NCBI RefSeq assembly: GCF_009392895.1
Contig: NZ_CP045488.1
Location: forward strand, 2,418,001-2,482,000
DNA: 64,000 nt
Source of the DNA: Natronorubrum aibiense
GTDB lineage: Archaea > Halobacteriota > Halobacteria > Halobacteriales > Natrialbaceae
Direction: 5' to 3'
Made by a program: the position numbers and the translations under genes. Position 1 is the first letter of the stretch. Each line of letters begins with the position of its first letter. Positions 41,622-50,477 of the stretch are shown here, piece by piece. Under the pieces are notes generated by a model. The model was not told the DNA's origin and made no database searches. It saw only the letters and a program-made list of their open reading frames with translations.

Positions 41622-42317
41622 CTACAGATCCGCCGGCACATCGACGTCACGACGGACACCCGGATCGTCGACCGCGACGAGAACGCTCGAGTCACTCTCG
41701 AGGAAGATCTCGCGGCCGCCGATGTCGCCGTCGACGTCGGTGAGCACGTCGAAAAAGCGCGCATCAAACAGCACCGGGTTTCCGCGCTCGCCGTCGAACG
41801 CTGCGGCGATCGCCTCGCCGACGTTCGCGGCGTAGGCCGCCACCAGCGTCTCGACTGTTTCGGGATCGACGAACGGCATATCGCCGAGGGCGACGACAGC
41901 GGCATCACAGTCGCCGTGGTCACGGACCGCTCGAATGCCGGTCCGGAGTGACGACGCCTGTCCGGTCTCGTAGGCCTCGTTGAGGTGCGTCTCGACGGGC
42001 AGCCCCTCGAGTGCGGCCCGAACGCGGTCGGCCTGGTGGCCGAGAACGACGACGACCGGGTCGACACTGCTCTCGAGGAGGGTTCGGGTGGCCCGGCGCA
42101 CGACCGGTTCGTCGTCGACCGTCGCCAGCAGTTTGTTATCCGCTCCGAAGCGGCTGCTCGTTCCGGCGGCGAGGACCACGCCGGCCACCCTCGGCGCGTC
42201 GGTCCGGCCGGCGCGGTCGACGGACTCGAGGTCGGACACCGGGTCGTCGAGGTCAACGACGGGAAGGTCGGCGGTCGCCGACCGCGTCGTCTCCTCGTCT
42301 CCCGCGTCGGCTGTCAT
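41622..42317 (-). CDS. mocA: MocA-like molybdenum cofactor cytidylyltransferase
   Basis: 231 residues from ATG 42317, overlapping the moeA stop by four bases. NTP-transferase motif GVVLAAGTSSRFGADNKLLA, then VVVVLGHQADRVRAALEGLP, AVVALGDMPFVDPETVE and FDGERGNPVLFDARFF. MocA attaches CMP to molybdopterin, giving the cytosine dinucleotide cofactor required by CO dehydrogenase; the cox operon lies divergently 1.4 kb away. An N-terminal acidic extension of about 40 residues is haloarchaea-like. Related enzymes using other nucleotides exist, but the context supports cytidylyl transfer. Confidence 0.85.
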   Translation of the reverse strand: MTADAGDEETTRSATADLPVVDLDDPVSDLESVDRAGRTDAPRVAGVVLAAGTSSRFGADNKLLATVDDEPVVRRATRTLLESSVDPVVVVLGHQADRVRAALEGLPVETHLNEAYETGQASSLRTGIRAVRDHGDCDAAVVALGDMPFVDPETVETLVAAYAANVGEAIAAAFDGERGNPVLFDARFFDVLTDVDGDIGGREIFLESDSSVLVAVDDPGVRRDVDVPADL

Positions 42318-43543
42318 CGTTCCAGCGCGTCGCACGGAACGACGGCGACGTCCTCGTCGGCGGCGACGGCGTCGGTCGTCAGGACGAATCCGTCGGCCAG
42401 ACTCGCACGCGTACTCGAGGAGAGGACGCTGGGGTCGAACGTGTCCTCGTAGACGGCAAGCGGTGAATCGACGTGGCCGAGTGGCATCGCGACGCCATCC
42501 TCGAGCGTAACCGGGATGCCGTAGGTGAAGCCGGGCGTAGCAATGTCGACGTCGCGGGCCATCCGCGCGGACACCGTCGGCAGCGATGTCGACCCGGTAA
42601 AGAACGGCCGAGCGACGAGCGCCGTCACCAGATACGCGCCGACCGGTTTCCCCGGGATGGCGATGGCGACGGCGTCGTGGTCGGGCAGTCGGGCGACGGC
42701 GATCGGTTTTCCCGGCCGCAGTCGCACGCGGTGGAACAGCACCTCGCCGAGGTCGGCGAGTGTCCGAATCACGTAGTCCTTGTCGCCGACGCTGGTGCCG
42801 CCGGTCGTGACGACGACGTCGTGCTCGCGGGCCAACTCGTCGATCCGAGATTCGACCCGGTCGTCGATATCGGGGACCGATCCCTCGTACGTCACGTCGT
42901 GGCCCCACGAGCGCACCAGTCCGGCGAGCATCGGCGAGTCGAGGTCGCGGTGGCGTCCCTCGTGGATCTCCGTCCCGGTCGCCAGCAGGCCGACGGAGAG
43001 CCGATTTCGAACCTCGACGTCGTCGATGCCGAGGTCGCCGAGCAACAGCGTGTCCTTCGCACCGAGTCGATCGCCCGCGTCGAACAGCGTCTCGCCCTCG
43101 CTGACGTTGCTCCCGCGCTCGTAGACGTAGGTTCCGGGCTCGAGGTTGGTTCCCAGTAACTGGCCATCCTCGATCGTCGCCTCCTCGCGCTTGAGAACCG
43201 CATTCGCCGCATCCGGCAGCGGTGACCCGGTGGCGATCCGAACCGCGGTTCCGGACTCGAGTGTCGGCGGCTCGTCTTCGGGAAACACCGACGTCTCGAT
43301 GACCTTGAGGGGGTACTCGTCGGTCGCATCGAACGCAAAGCCGTCCATCGTCGCGTGGCTCTGGGCTGGGACGTCGACCGAGGCCGAAATCGATTCGGCG
43401 AGCGTTCGCCCAGCGAGTTCATCGAGCGAGACGCGTTCGGTCTCGAGCGACGGTATCCGCTCTGTTCGAAGCGCACGCACGCACTCGACAGCTTCGTCTA
43501 CGGCGATCAGATCGTCACCAGCGTGTGAATTAGCCCCTGTCAT
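42314..43543 (-). CDS. moeA: Molybdopterin molybdenumtransferase MoeA
   Basis: 409 residues. Domains in MoeA order: an N-terminal region with VDVPAQSHATMDGFAFDATD, the central VRIATGSPLP and VYERGSNVSEGE, the MPT-binding core VGLLATGTEIHEG and DVVVTTGGTSVGDKDYVIRT, and RPGKPIAVARL with IPGKPVGA, then a beta-barrel C-terminus. It inserts molybdate into adenylylated molybdopterin. It forms an operon with mocA and is divergent from coxG with about 160 bases between, so it likely serves the CO dehydrogenase. Confidence 0.93.
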   Translation of the reverse strand: MTGANSHAGDDLIAVDEAVECVRALRTERIPSLETERVSLDELAGRTLAESISASVDVPAQSHATMDGFAFDATDEYPLKVIETSVFPEDEPPTLESGTAVRIATGSPLPDAANAVLKREEATIEDGQLLGTNLEPGTYVYERGSNVSEGETLFDAGDRLGAKDTLLLGDLGIDDVEVRNRLSVGLLATGTEIHEGRHRDLDSPMLAGLVRSWGHDVTYEGSVPDIDDRVESRIDELAREHDVVVTTGGTSVGDKDYVIRTLADLGEVLFHRVRLRPGKPIAVARLPDHDAVAIAIPGKPVGAYLVTALVARPFFTGSTSLPTVSARMARDVDIATPGFTYGIPVTLEDGVAMPLGHVDSPLAVYEDTFDPSVLSSSTRASLADGFVLTTDAVAADEDVAVVPCDALER

Positions 43544-43627
43544 CAGTTTGTTTTCGAACCTGTCCTCTGAAAATCACTAATGTTTATTTGCTCGGTATGG
43601 GATAGCATAGAGTGTGGTAAATAGTAT

Positions 43628-43650
43628 GCACATAGTGCAGGGTTATAAAA
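43628..43650 (+). promoter_or_regulatory. cox operon promoter: inverted repeat plus TATA box
   Basis: TTATAAAA at 43643-43650 is a strong TATA box about 50 bases before the coxG GTG, implying a leader of about 25 bases. Just upstream, GCAC-ATA-GTGC (43628-43638) is an inverted repeat that could bind an activator or repressor. Confidence 0.55.
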
Positions 43651-43701
43651 GATGACGACGACCGACACGCGATCATCGCGGCCTCGGAGCGGGTGGTCCT
43701 A

Positions 43702-44295
43702 GTGGAGTTCGACGGCAAATTCGAACTCGAGGACGTCCCCCCGGAGAAGGCGTGGATCGTCCTTTCGGACCCGATCGCGGTACGAAACGCGCTGAAAGGC
43801 TGTCAGTACATCACGCCGATGGACGACGACTTCAGCTTCGACGACTACGAACCCGAGGAGGACGTCGAGACGCTACCCGAAGCTGATCCGGAGGACGTCG
43901 CCGAGCGCGCGTTCAAAGAAGGGCAGGAGTACGCGGCGCTGATGCAAGTCGGTGTCGGCAGCGTCAAGCCGCGATTCGAGACCTCGGTGACGATCGACGA
44001 ACGCGACCACGACGACTTTATCATGACTGCGACCGGGAGCGGGACCGCAAGCGGGAGCAGCTTCAGCATGGAGTCGGGGATGCAGATTCACCCACTCGAG
44101 GATGGCGAAGGGTCACGCATCGAGTGGTGGACCGAGGCCGATATCTCGGGCCGGATCGCCCAGCTCGGCTCGCGCGTGATCAAGCCCGTCGCGAACAAGA
44201 TCGTCGGCAACTTCTTCAGTAACATCGAACAACAGATGTCAGACGTCGAAGAGACGGATTCGAGCATCACGGATCGGATCCGCGGGATGTTATGA
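43702..44295 (+). CDS. coxG: CoxG family carbon monoxide dehydrogenase accessory protein
   Basis: 197 residues from GTG 43702 (VEFDGKFELEDVPPEKAWIV); GTG 43693 is an alternative. A single SRPBCC-fold domain with VLSDPIAVRNALKGCQYITP and, further on, PRFETSVTIDERDHDDFIMT. CoxG is thought to anchor CO dehydrogenase to the membrane or deliver quinone. First gene of the cox operon; its stop overlaps coxM (ATGA). The acidic insert (DDYEPEEDVETLPEADPEDV) is longer than in bacterial homologues, and no membrane helix is evident. Confidence 0.85.
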   Translation: MEFDGKFELEDVPPEKAWIVLSDPIAVRNALKGCQYITPMDDDFSFDDYEPEEDVETLPEADPEDVAERAFKEGQEYAALMQVGVGSVKPRFETSVTIDERDHDDFIMTATGSGTASGSSFSMESGMQIHPLEDGEGSRIEWWTEADISGRIAQLGSRVIKPVANKIVGNFFSNIEQQMSDVEETDSSITDRIRGML

Positions 44296-45179
44296 AACCA
44301 GCACAGTTCGAACAGCACGAACCCAAGACCGTCGAAGAGGCCGTGAGTCTACTCGAGAGTCTCGACAACCGTGCGATCCTCTCCGGCGGACAGAGTATGG
44401 TCCCGATGCTGCGGTTCCGGCTCGCGGTACCGGAGACCGTCATCGACATCAACCGGATCGAGAGCCTCGACTACCTCGAGGAGGACGACGGCTGGCTCAA
44501 AATCGGCGCGCTCGCACGCCACGCCGACGTCGAGCACTCCGAACTGATCGCCGAGCGCTACGGGAGCTTCGCCGATACGGCACCGCTGGTCGCGGACCCA
44601 CAGATCCGAAATCGTGGGACAGTCGCGGGCTCCGTCGCACAGGCGGACCCGAAAGGCGACTGGGGCAGCGTCTTACTCGCCCACGAGGGCGAGGTCGTCG
44701 CACAGGGACCCGACGGCGAGCGAGTCATTCCGGCTGACGAGTTCTTCTTGCTGCCGTACGATACGACTCTCGACGAGAACGAACTTCTCACCGAGCTTCG
44801 GGTGCCGACGCCCGCGCCTCGAGAGGGCAGCGCCTACCACAAACTGAAACGGAAGGTGGGCGACTACGCGATGGCTGGCTCGGCTGCACGGCTCGTCCTC
44901 GATGACGAGGGACGGATCGAGCAGGCGGGGATCGGCCTCACCGCCGTCGACATCACGAACGTCCGGGCGACTGACGCCGAGGAGCACCTCGAGGGCGAAC
45001 GGCCGAGCAGTGACCTGTTCAAACGTGCCGGCGAGTTGGCAGCCGAACAGTCAAATCCCGAGTCCGACGAACACGGTGACGCGAGCTACAAGGAACGAAT
45101 GGTAAATGTCCTCACGCAGCGCGCACTCGGCGACGCCGCCGAACGTGCCGGGCTGGTCAAACGGAGGGTATCACAGTGA
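44292..45179 (+). CDS. coxM: Carbon monoxide dehydrogenase medium (FAD) subunit
   Basis: 295 residues. FAD-binding PCMH-type features: [42 protein letters not shown], and [22 protein letters not shown]. The C-terminal CO_deh_flav_C region ([20 protein letters not shown], then [20 protein letters not shown]) follows. It passes electrons from the iron-sulfur subunit to the quinone pool. Overlaps coxG and coxS by four bases each, so the subunits are made in register. Confidence 0.93.
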   Translation: MKPAQFEQHEPKTVEEAVSLLESLDNRAILSGGQSMVPMLRFRLAVPETVIDINRIESLDYLEEDDGWLKIGALARHADVEHSELIAERYGSFADTAPLVADPQIRNRGTVAGSVAQADPKGDWGSVLLAHEGEVVAQGPDGERVIPADEFFLLPYDTTLDENELLTELRVPTPAPREGSAYHKLKRKVGDYAMAGSAARLVLDDEGRIEQAGIGLTAVDITNVRATDAEEHLEGERPSSDLFKRAGELAAEQSNPESDEHGDASYKERMVNVLTQRALGDAAERAGLVKRRVSQ

Positions 45180-45796
45180 CGAACACACGAGAGATCACGC
45201 TGACGGTCAACGGTACTGAACACACGATCGACGTCGAACCGCGCCAGCTGCTGGTTCACGCGATCAGGGAGGAACTGGACATGACCGGCACGCACATCGG
45301 CTGTGATACCGGCAACTGCGGGGCCTGTACGGTCCTCAAAGACGGCGAGCCGATCAAATCCTGTCTCATGTTCGCGACGCAAGCCGACGGGAGCGAACTC
45401 ATGACCGTCGAGGGCATGGAGGAACTTCCCGAAGCGCGGGGCGACCTGCATCCGCTGCAGGAAGGCTTCCGCGAGGAACACGGTCTGCAGTGTGGCTACT
45501 GTACGCCCGGCATGCTGATGTCCGGGAAGGCGTTGCTCGACGAGAACCCGGACCCGAGCGAGGCGGAGATCCGCGAGGCGATCAGCGGCAACCTCTGTCG
45601 GTGTACCGGCTACCAGAACATCGTGCGCTCGATCGAGTACGCCGCGGAGGAACTCGAGGAGGTCGCGGCTGCCGACGGCGGCACGACCGCTGCGTCGGCG
45701 TTCGACGGCGAGTTCGACTGCGGCGTCGAGAACTGCTGTGGCGGCCCGTCGACCGATCGCGACCACGACGCCACCGAAGGCGGTGAACACAGATGA
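45176..45796 (+). CDS. coxS: Carbon monoxide dehydrogenase small (2Fe-2S) subunit
   Basis: 206 residues from GTG 45176. N-terminal plant-type 2Fe-2S domain ([26 protein letters not shown]) and C-terminal second cluster domain ([38 protein letters not shown]), the arrangement of xanthine oxidase-family small subunits. An extra C-terminal tail of about 45 residues ends in [20 protein letters not shown], with three added cysteines not found in the usual 160-residue CoxS; it could bind metal. Overlaps coxM and coxL by four bases. Confidence 0.95.
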   Translation: MTNTREITLTVNGTEHTIDVEPRQLLVHAIREELDMTGTHIGCDTGNCGACTVLKDGEPIKSCLMFATQADGSELMTVEGMEELPEARGDLHPLQEGFREEHGLQCGYCTPGMLMSGKALLDENPDPSEAEIREAISGNLCRCTGYQNIVRSIEYAAEELEEVAAADGGTTAASAFDGEFDCGVENCCGGPSTDRDHDATEGGEHR

Positions 45797-48276
45797 GCAG
45801 TGATTCAGAGCGGTTCGCGGAGGCAGAAGACGGCGGCCCCCAGCCCGAAAAACACTGCGGCCACGGCCGCGGCGGGATGGGGGAAGAAGTCAAACGAAAG
45901 GAAGACCAGCGCTTCATCACGGGGCGTGGCAACTACGTCGACGACATCAAGAAGCCGGACATGCTTCACTGCGAGATCGTTCGCAGTCCGCACGCCCACG
46001 CCCGCATCGAGAACATCGACAAATCGCGGGCGCTGGACGTCGACGGCGTCGTCGCCGTCCTCACCGCGGACGACTTGCGCGAGTACGATCTCGCGACGAT
46101 GCCGACGCTGATGGCCGACACGCAGGACGTGCTGGTCAACGACAAAGTCAAGTTCCAGTCTCAGGAGGTCGCCGCCGTCATCGCGACCGATCGGTACACG
46201 GCCAAAGACGGCGCACAGAAAGTTGTCGTCGACTACGACGTGCTCGAGCCGGTCGTCGACGCCGAGAAGTCACTCGAGGACGACGCGCCGCTGATCAGAG
46301 ACGACATCGAGGGTCAAGAGGACAACCACTGTCTCGACTGGGAAACGGGCGACGAGGAGGCCACCGCCGAGGCCTTCGAGAACGCGGACGTGACGGTTAA
46401 AGAGCAGATGCTCTACCAGCGCTTGCACCCGGCCCCGATCGAGACCTGCGGTGCCGTCGGCGACTACGATCCCGGCAAGGACAAACTGACCGTCCACATG
46501 ACCTCGCAGGCACCCCACATCCACCGAACCCTGTTCGCGCAGGTCTCGGGCATTCCGGAACACAAGATCCGGATCGTCAGCCCGGACGTTGGAGGTGGCT
46601 TCGGCAACAAGGTGCCGATCTATCCCGGCTACGTCGTTGCCGCCGCAGCGTCGTACGTTCTAGAGCAGCCGGTGAAGTGGGTCGAAGAACGCTCGGAGAA
46701 CATCCAGTCGACCGGCTTCGCCCGCGACTACGACATGACGGGCGAACTAGCCGCGACCGACGACGGCGAGATTCTGGCGGTTCGAACCGACGTGCTCGCA
46801 GACCACGGCGCGTACAACGCCGTCGCCCAGCCGTCGAAGTTCCCCGCCGGGTTCTTCAACATCTTCACGGGGTCGTACGATATCGACACGGCCTACGGCT
46901 CGTTGACTGCGGCCTACACCAACACCGCGCCGGGCGGCGTCGCCTACCGGTGTTCGTTCCGCGTCACGGAAGCCGTCTACCTCATCGAGCGGATGGTGAA
47001 AGTCCTCGCGGACGAACTCGGGATGGACCCCGTCGAGATCCGCCGGAAGAATTTCATCCAGCCCGAGCAGTTCCCCTACGAGAGTCCGACTGGGTGGAAC
47101 TACGACTCGGGTGACTACGAGGGGGCACTGGACAAGGCCCTCGAGATGGCCGACTACGACCACTACCGCGAGGAACAACAGCGCCGGATCGACGAGGACG
47201 CCGACACACTGCTCGGCATCGGCATCTCCTCGTTCACCGAAGTCGTCGGCGCTGGCCCCGGCAAGACCTGTGACATCGCGGGCGTCGAGATGTTCGACTC
47301 CGCCGAGATCCGGGTCCATCCGACCGGCAACGCGACGGTTCGGGTCGGCGTCCAGACGCAGGGACAGGGCCACGAGACCACGTTCGCCCAGATCGTCGCC
47401 GAGGAACTCGGCATGGACGTCGAGGATATCACCGTCGAACACGGCGACACCGACACCGATCCGTACGGCCTCGGGACCTACGGCTCCCGAAGTACGCCCG
47501 TCGCCGGCGCGGCGGCTGCCGTCGCCTCACGCAAGGTCCGCGAGAAGGCCAAAGCCATCGCCGCGAACGAACTCGAGGCCGCCAAAGAAGACATCACCTG
47601 GGACCGTGAGAGCGGCGAGTTCCACGTCGCCGGCGCACCGGATCGGTCGATCTCGATCACCGAGATCGCCGCGGGCGCGTACATGAACCATCCCTCGAGC
47701 GAAGAGCCGGGCCTCGAGGCGGTCAACTACTACGACCCACCGGAAATGACGTATCCGTTCGGCTCCTACATTGTCGTCGTGGAAGTCGACCGCGAGACCG
47801 GCGAGGTCGAATTCGAGAAGTTCGTCGCTGTCGACGACTGTGGCAACCGCATCAACCCGATGATCATCGAAGGCCAGATCCACGGCGGACTCGCTCAGGG
47901 GATCGGGACGGCGATGTTAGAGCACGTCACCTTCGACGACAACGGCAACGTCACCGGCGGTGACTTCATGAACTACCTGCTGCCGACGTCGATGGAGATC
48001 CCGAACTTCGAGACGGGCCACACCGTGACGCCGTCGCCCCACCATCCGATCGGTGCGAAAGGGGTCGGCGAGTCGCCGACGGTCGGGTCGCCGCCGGCGA
48101 TCGTCAACGCCGTCGTCGACGCGATGAGCCACGCCGGCATCACGCACGTCGAGATGCCGATGACGCCCGACACCGTCTGGGAGAAACTCGACGAAGCGGG
48201 GCTCGCGACCGACCCCGCCGACTACGTCTCCCTCGAGTTCGAGGGCCAATCGAGCGACGGCACGGCAGACGACTGA
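45793..48276 (+). CDS. coxL: Carbon monoxide dehydrogenase large (Mo-Cu) subunit, form I
   Basis: 827 residues. N-terminal [20 protein letters not shown] opens the aldehyde oxidase/xanthine dehydrogenase a/b hammerhead, followed by the Mo-cofactor domains. The active-site loop [16 protein letters not shown] (Cys387) is the AYxCSFR signature of form I aerobic CO dehydrogenases, where this Cys bridges copper to molybdenum; the position matches Cys388 of Oligotropha Cox[18 protein letters not shown] carries the catalytic Glu760. Oxidises CO to CO2 with water. It is the catalytic subunit of the coxMSL heterotrimer. Confidence 0.96.
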   Translation: MSSDSERFAEAEDGGPQPEKHCGHGRGGMGEEVKRKEDQRFITGRGNYVDDIKKPDMLHCEIVRSPHAHARIENIDKSRALDVDGVVAVLTADDLREYDLATMPTLMADTQDVLVNDKVKFQSQEVAAVIATDRYTAKDGAQKVVVDYDVLEPVVDAEKSLEDDAPLIRDDIEGQEDNHCLDWETGDEEATAEAFENADVTVKEQMLYQRLHPAPIETCGAVGDYDPGKDKLTVHMTSQAPHIHRTLFAQVSGIPEHKIRIVSPDVGGGFGNKVPIYPGYVVAAAASYVLEQPVKWVEERSENIQSTGFARDYDMTGELAATDDGEILAVRTDVLADHGAYNAVAQPSKFPAGFFNIFTGSYDIDTAYGSLTAAYTNTAPGGVAYRCSFRVTEAVYLIERMVKVLADELGMDPVEIRRKNFIQPEQFPYESPTGWNYDSGDYEGALDKALEMADYDHYREEQQRRIDEDADTLLGIGISSFTEVVGAGPGKTCDIAGVEMFDSAEIRVHPTGNATVRVGVQTQGQGHETTFAQIVAEELGMDVEDITVEHGDTDTDPYGLGTYGSRSTPVAGAAAAVASRKVREKAKAIAANELEAAKEDITWDRESGEFHVAGAPDRSISITEIAAGAYMNHPSSEEPGLEAVNYYDPPEMTYPFGSYIVVVEVDRETGEVEFEKFVAVDDCGNRINPMIIEGQIHGGLAQGIGTAMLEHVTFDDNGNVTGGDFMNYLLPTSMEIPNFETGHTVTPSPHHPIGAKGVGESPTVGSPPAIVNAVVDAMSHAGITHVEMPMTPDTVWEKLDEAGLATDPADYVSLEFEGQSSDGTADD

Positions 48277-48303
48277 GCCCGTGATCGACGACCATCTCCC
48301 GAG

Positions 48304-49509
48304 ATGACACGAGACACACCACCCGACGCCGACGACGACCCCCCCGGCGACGCCGCGGCAACTGACGGCGCGCGCAGGGCTCGAGAGCGCGCGCTGCAGG
48401 CGCGCGAGGAACCGTACGCCAGGGCGACCGTCGTCAGGCGCGAGCCGCCGGTGTCGGCCACCGTCGGCGATCGGGCGCTCGTGACGGCCGACGGCGACCT
48501 CGACGGCTGGATCGGCGGCGTCTCCTGTGCGCAGTCGCGCGTGACTGACGAGGCCCAGGCCGCGATCGCCGACGGCGAGCCGCGGCTGATCGGCATCGCG
48601 CCCGACCCAGACGCGATCGACAGGCCCGGCCTCGAGGCGTTCCCGATGCAGTGTCATAGCCAGGGCACCCTCGAGGTGTTCATCGAGCCGGTGCTCCCGG
48701 CGCGAAGGCTGCTCGTCGTCGGTGGGTCGCCGATCGCCCACTCACTGGTCCGATTAGCAACCGAACTCGACGTCGACGTAACGCTCGTCGATCCCGAGGT
48801 CGAGGAGAACGCAGCCGAGTTGCCGGCAGACACGACAGTCCTGCCGACGCTCGAGCCCGAAGAAATCGCCGCGGCGGGCGGCCGTGGCCCGTTCGTCGTC
48901 GTCGCCTCGATGGGCGAGTACGATGCCCGTGGCGTCGCCGCCGGCGTCATCGCCGAGGCCCCGTACATCGGTCTCGTCGCGAGCGAGACGCGGGCCGCAG
49001 AGATCGCCGACCGGGCCGCCGGGCTCCTCGAGTGTGAGCCGGCGGCCGTTCGGGACGTGATCACGAGCCCGGCGGGGATCGACATCTCGGCGTCGACTGC
49101 GCCGGAGATCGCGACGAGCCTGCTCGCCGAACTGGTCGCCGTGCGAGCGACCACCGGCGCTGCGACGGCCTCGAGTGCGGGCGTCGCGGCTGCCGTGGGG
49201 AGTCAGGGAATCGAGACGGCAGGCACAGCAGACGAATCGGACACGGAGCACGACGACTCGAGCGACGACGCGACAGCGACGACGTCGTGTTGTTCCGGGG
49301 AAAGCGAGGACGAGGCGACGGCAGCCGACGAAACAGCGGCAGCGATCGATCCCGTCTGCGAGATGACGGTCGATCCGGACGAGGCACCGCATGTCACCCA
49401 CCAAGGAACGACCTACTACTTCTGCTGTCACGGCTGTGCCGACGCCTTCCGAACCGACCCCGACGAGTATCTCGAGGGAATCGAACACGAACAGATGAGT
49501 TCAGCATGA
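48304..49509 (+). CDS. XdhC-family (CoxF-like) protein with C-terminal YHS metal domain
   Basis: 401 residues. XdhC_CoxI half: ARATVVRREPPVSATVGDRA, GWIGGVSCAQSRVTDEAQAA. XdhC Rossmann half: RRLLVVGGSPIAHSLVRLAT, PFVVVASMGEYDARGVAAGV, APYIGLVASETRAAEIADR. Then a Ser/Asp/Thr linker with Cys329-Cys330, and residues 349-392, DPVCEMTVDPDEAP then YYFCCHGCADAFRTDPDEYL, a YHS (TRASH-like) domain with Cys352, Cys374, Cys375 and Cys378. Bacterial CoxF takes part in inserting copper into the CO dehydrogenase centre, so a fused metal domain is meaningful. In the cox operon between coxL and coxD. Confidence 0.85.
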   Translation: MTRDTPPDADDDPPGDAAATDGARRARERALQAREEPYARATVVRREPPVSATVGDRALVTADGDLDGWIGGVSCAQSRVTDEAQAAIADGEPRLIGIAPDPDAIDRPGLEAFPMQCHSQGTLEVFIEPVLPARRLLVVGGSPIAHSLVRLATELDVDVTLVDPEVEENAAELPADTTVLPTLEPEEIAAAGGRGPFVVVASMGEYDARGVAAGVIAEAPYIGLVASETRAAEIADRAAGLLECEPAAVRDVITSPAGIDISASTAPEIATSLLAELVAVRATTGAATASSAGVAAAVGSQGIETAGTADESDTEHDDSSDDATATTSCCSGESEDEATAADETAAAIDPVCEMTVDPDEAPHVTHQGTTYYFCCHGCADAFRTDPDEYLEGIEHEQMSSA

Positions 49510-50477
49510 CCGGGGAGAAGCCGGGCGCGCCGTTCGACTCGGTCGACGAAGAGACGCTGCGCGAGCGCTTCGAGGCCCAACACTACGTCGCGGACGACCG
49601 CGTGGTAACCACCGTCCAGCTCGCGTTACAGCTCGGCCGGCCGCTGCTCATCGAGGGTGCGCCCGGCAGCGGGAAAACCGAACTGGGGAAGGTGCTCGCC
49701 GACGGGTTCGACACTGAACTCATCAGACTCCAGTGTTACGAGGGGCTGACCGCCGAGAACGCCCTCTACGAGTGGAACTACACGAAACAGCTGCTCGCCG
49801 TGCAGTCGAACGAGGGCACGGTGACTGGCGACGCTGGCGCGGAGGACAGCGACGCGACTCGCTCCGTCTTCGACGACGAGTACTTACTCGAGCGGCCGCT
49901 GTTGCGGGCGCTGACGACCGACGACGATCGCTCACCGGTTTTGTTGATCGACGAGATCGACCGCGCCGACGAAGCGTTCGAGGCGTTCTTGCTCGAACTG
50001 CTCTCGGAGTATCAGGTGTCGATCCCGGAACTGGGGACCGTCCGCGCCGAGAACCCGCCGGTCGTCATCCTCACGTCGAACCGCACGCGCGGGCTCAGTG
50101 ACGCACTCAAGCGGCGCTGTCTGTACCTCCACGTCGAACCGCCCTCGTTCGAGACGGAGTACGAAATCGTCTCCCGCAAGGTTCCCGAACTCGATGCAGC
50201 CATCGTGGCCGAGGTCTGTGCCGTCGTCGAACGCCTCCGTGAGGAGTCGTTCCTCAAACGGCCGGGCGTCGCCGAGACGCTCGACTGGGCGCGGGCGGTG
50301 GCAACGCTACGGGCCGACGGCGACGACGAGCCGCTGTCGACCGCCGAGATCGAACGGACGATCGGCTGTCTGCTCAAAGAAGTCGAAGACGTCACCCGCG
50401 TCGACACCGCGTTGCTCGAACAGTTGCAGGCGGCCGCAGCCGCGGCCGACGATCGACTCGAGCCCGCCGAGACATGA
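49506..50477 (+). CDS. coxD: MoxR-type AAA+ ATPase CoxD
   Basis: 323 residues from ATG 49506, overlapping the previous stop. Walker A EGAPGSGKTELGKVLAD (51-58 core), Walker B VLLIDEIDRADEAFEAFLLE, sensor 1 PPVVILTSNRTRGLSDALKR, and a MoxR C-terminal helical domain. CoxD is the ATPase that sulfurates the molybdenum centre of CO dehydrogenase together with CoxE; both genes overlap by four bases here. Length and motifs are normal. Confidence 0.92.
   Translation: MTGEKPGAPFDSVDEETLRERFEAQHYVADDRVVTTVQLALQLGRPLLIEGAPGSGKTELGKVLADGFDTELIRLQCYEGLTAENALYEWNYTKQLLAVQSNEGTVTGDAGAEDSDATRSVFDDEYLLERPLLRALTTDDDRSPVLLIDEIDRADEAFEAFLLELLSEYQVSIPELGTVRAENPPVVILTSNRTRGLSDALKRRCLYLHVEPPSFETEYEIVSRKVPELDAAIVAEVCAVVERLREESFLKRPGVAETLDWARAVATLRADGDDEPLSTAEIERTIGCLLKEVEDVTRVDTALLEQLQAAAAAADDRLEPAET

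Noticed and set aside
41622-42908. 428-codon open frame covering mocA
   Set aside because: Only the part from ATG 42317 has nucleotidyltransferase motifs; the upstream part is antiparallel shadow within moeA.
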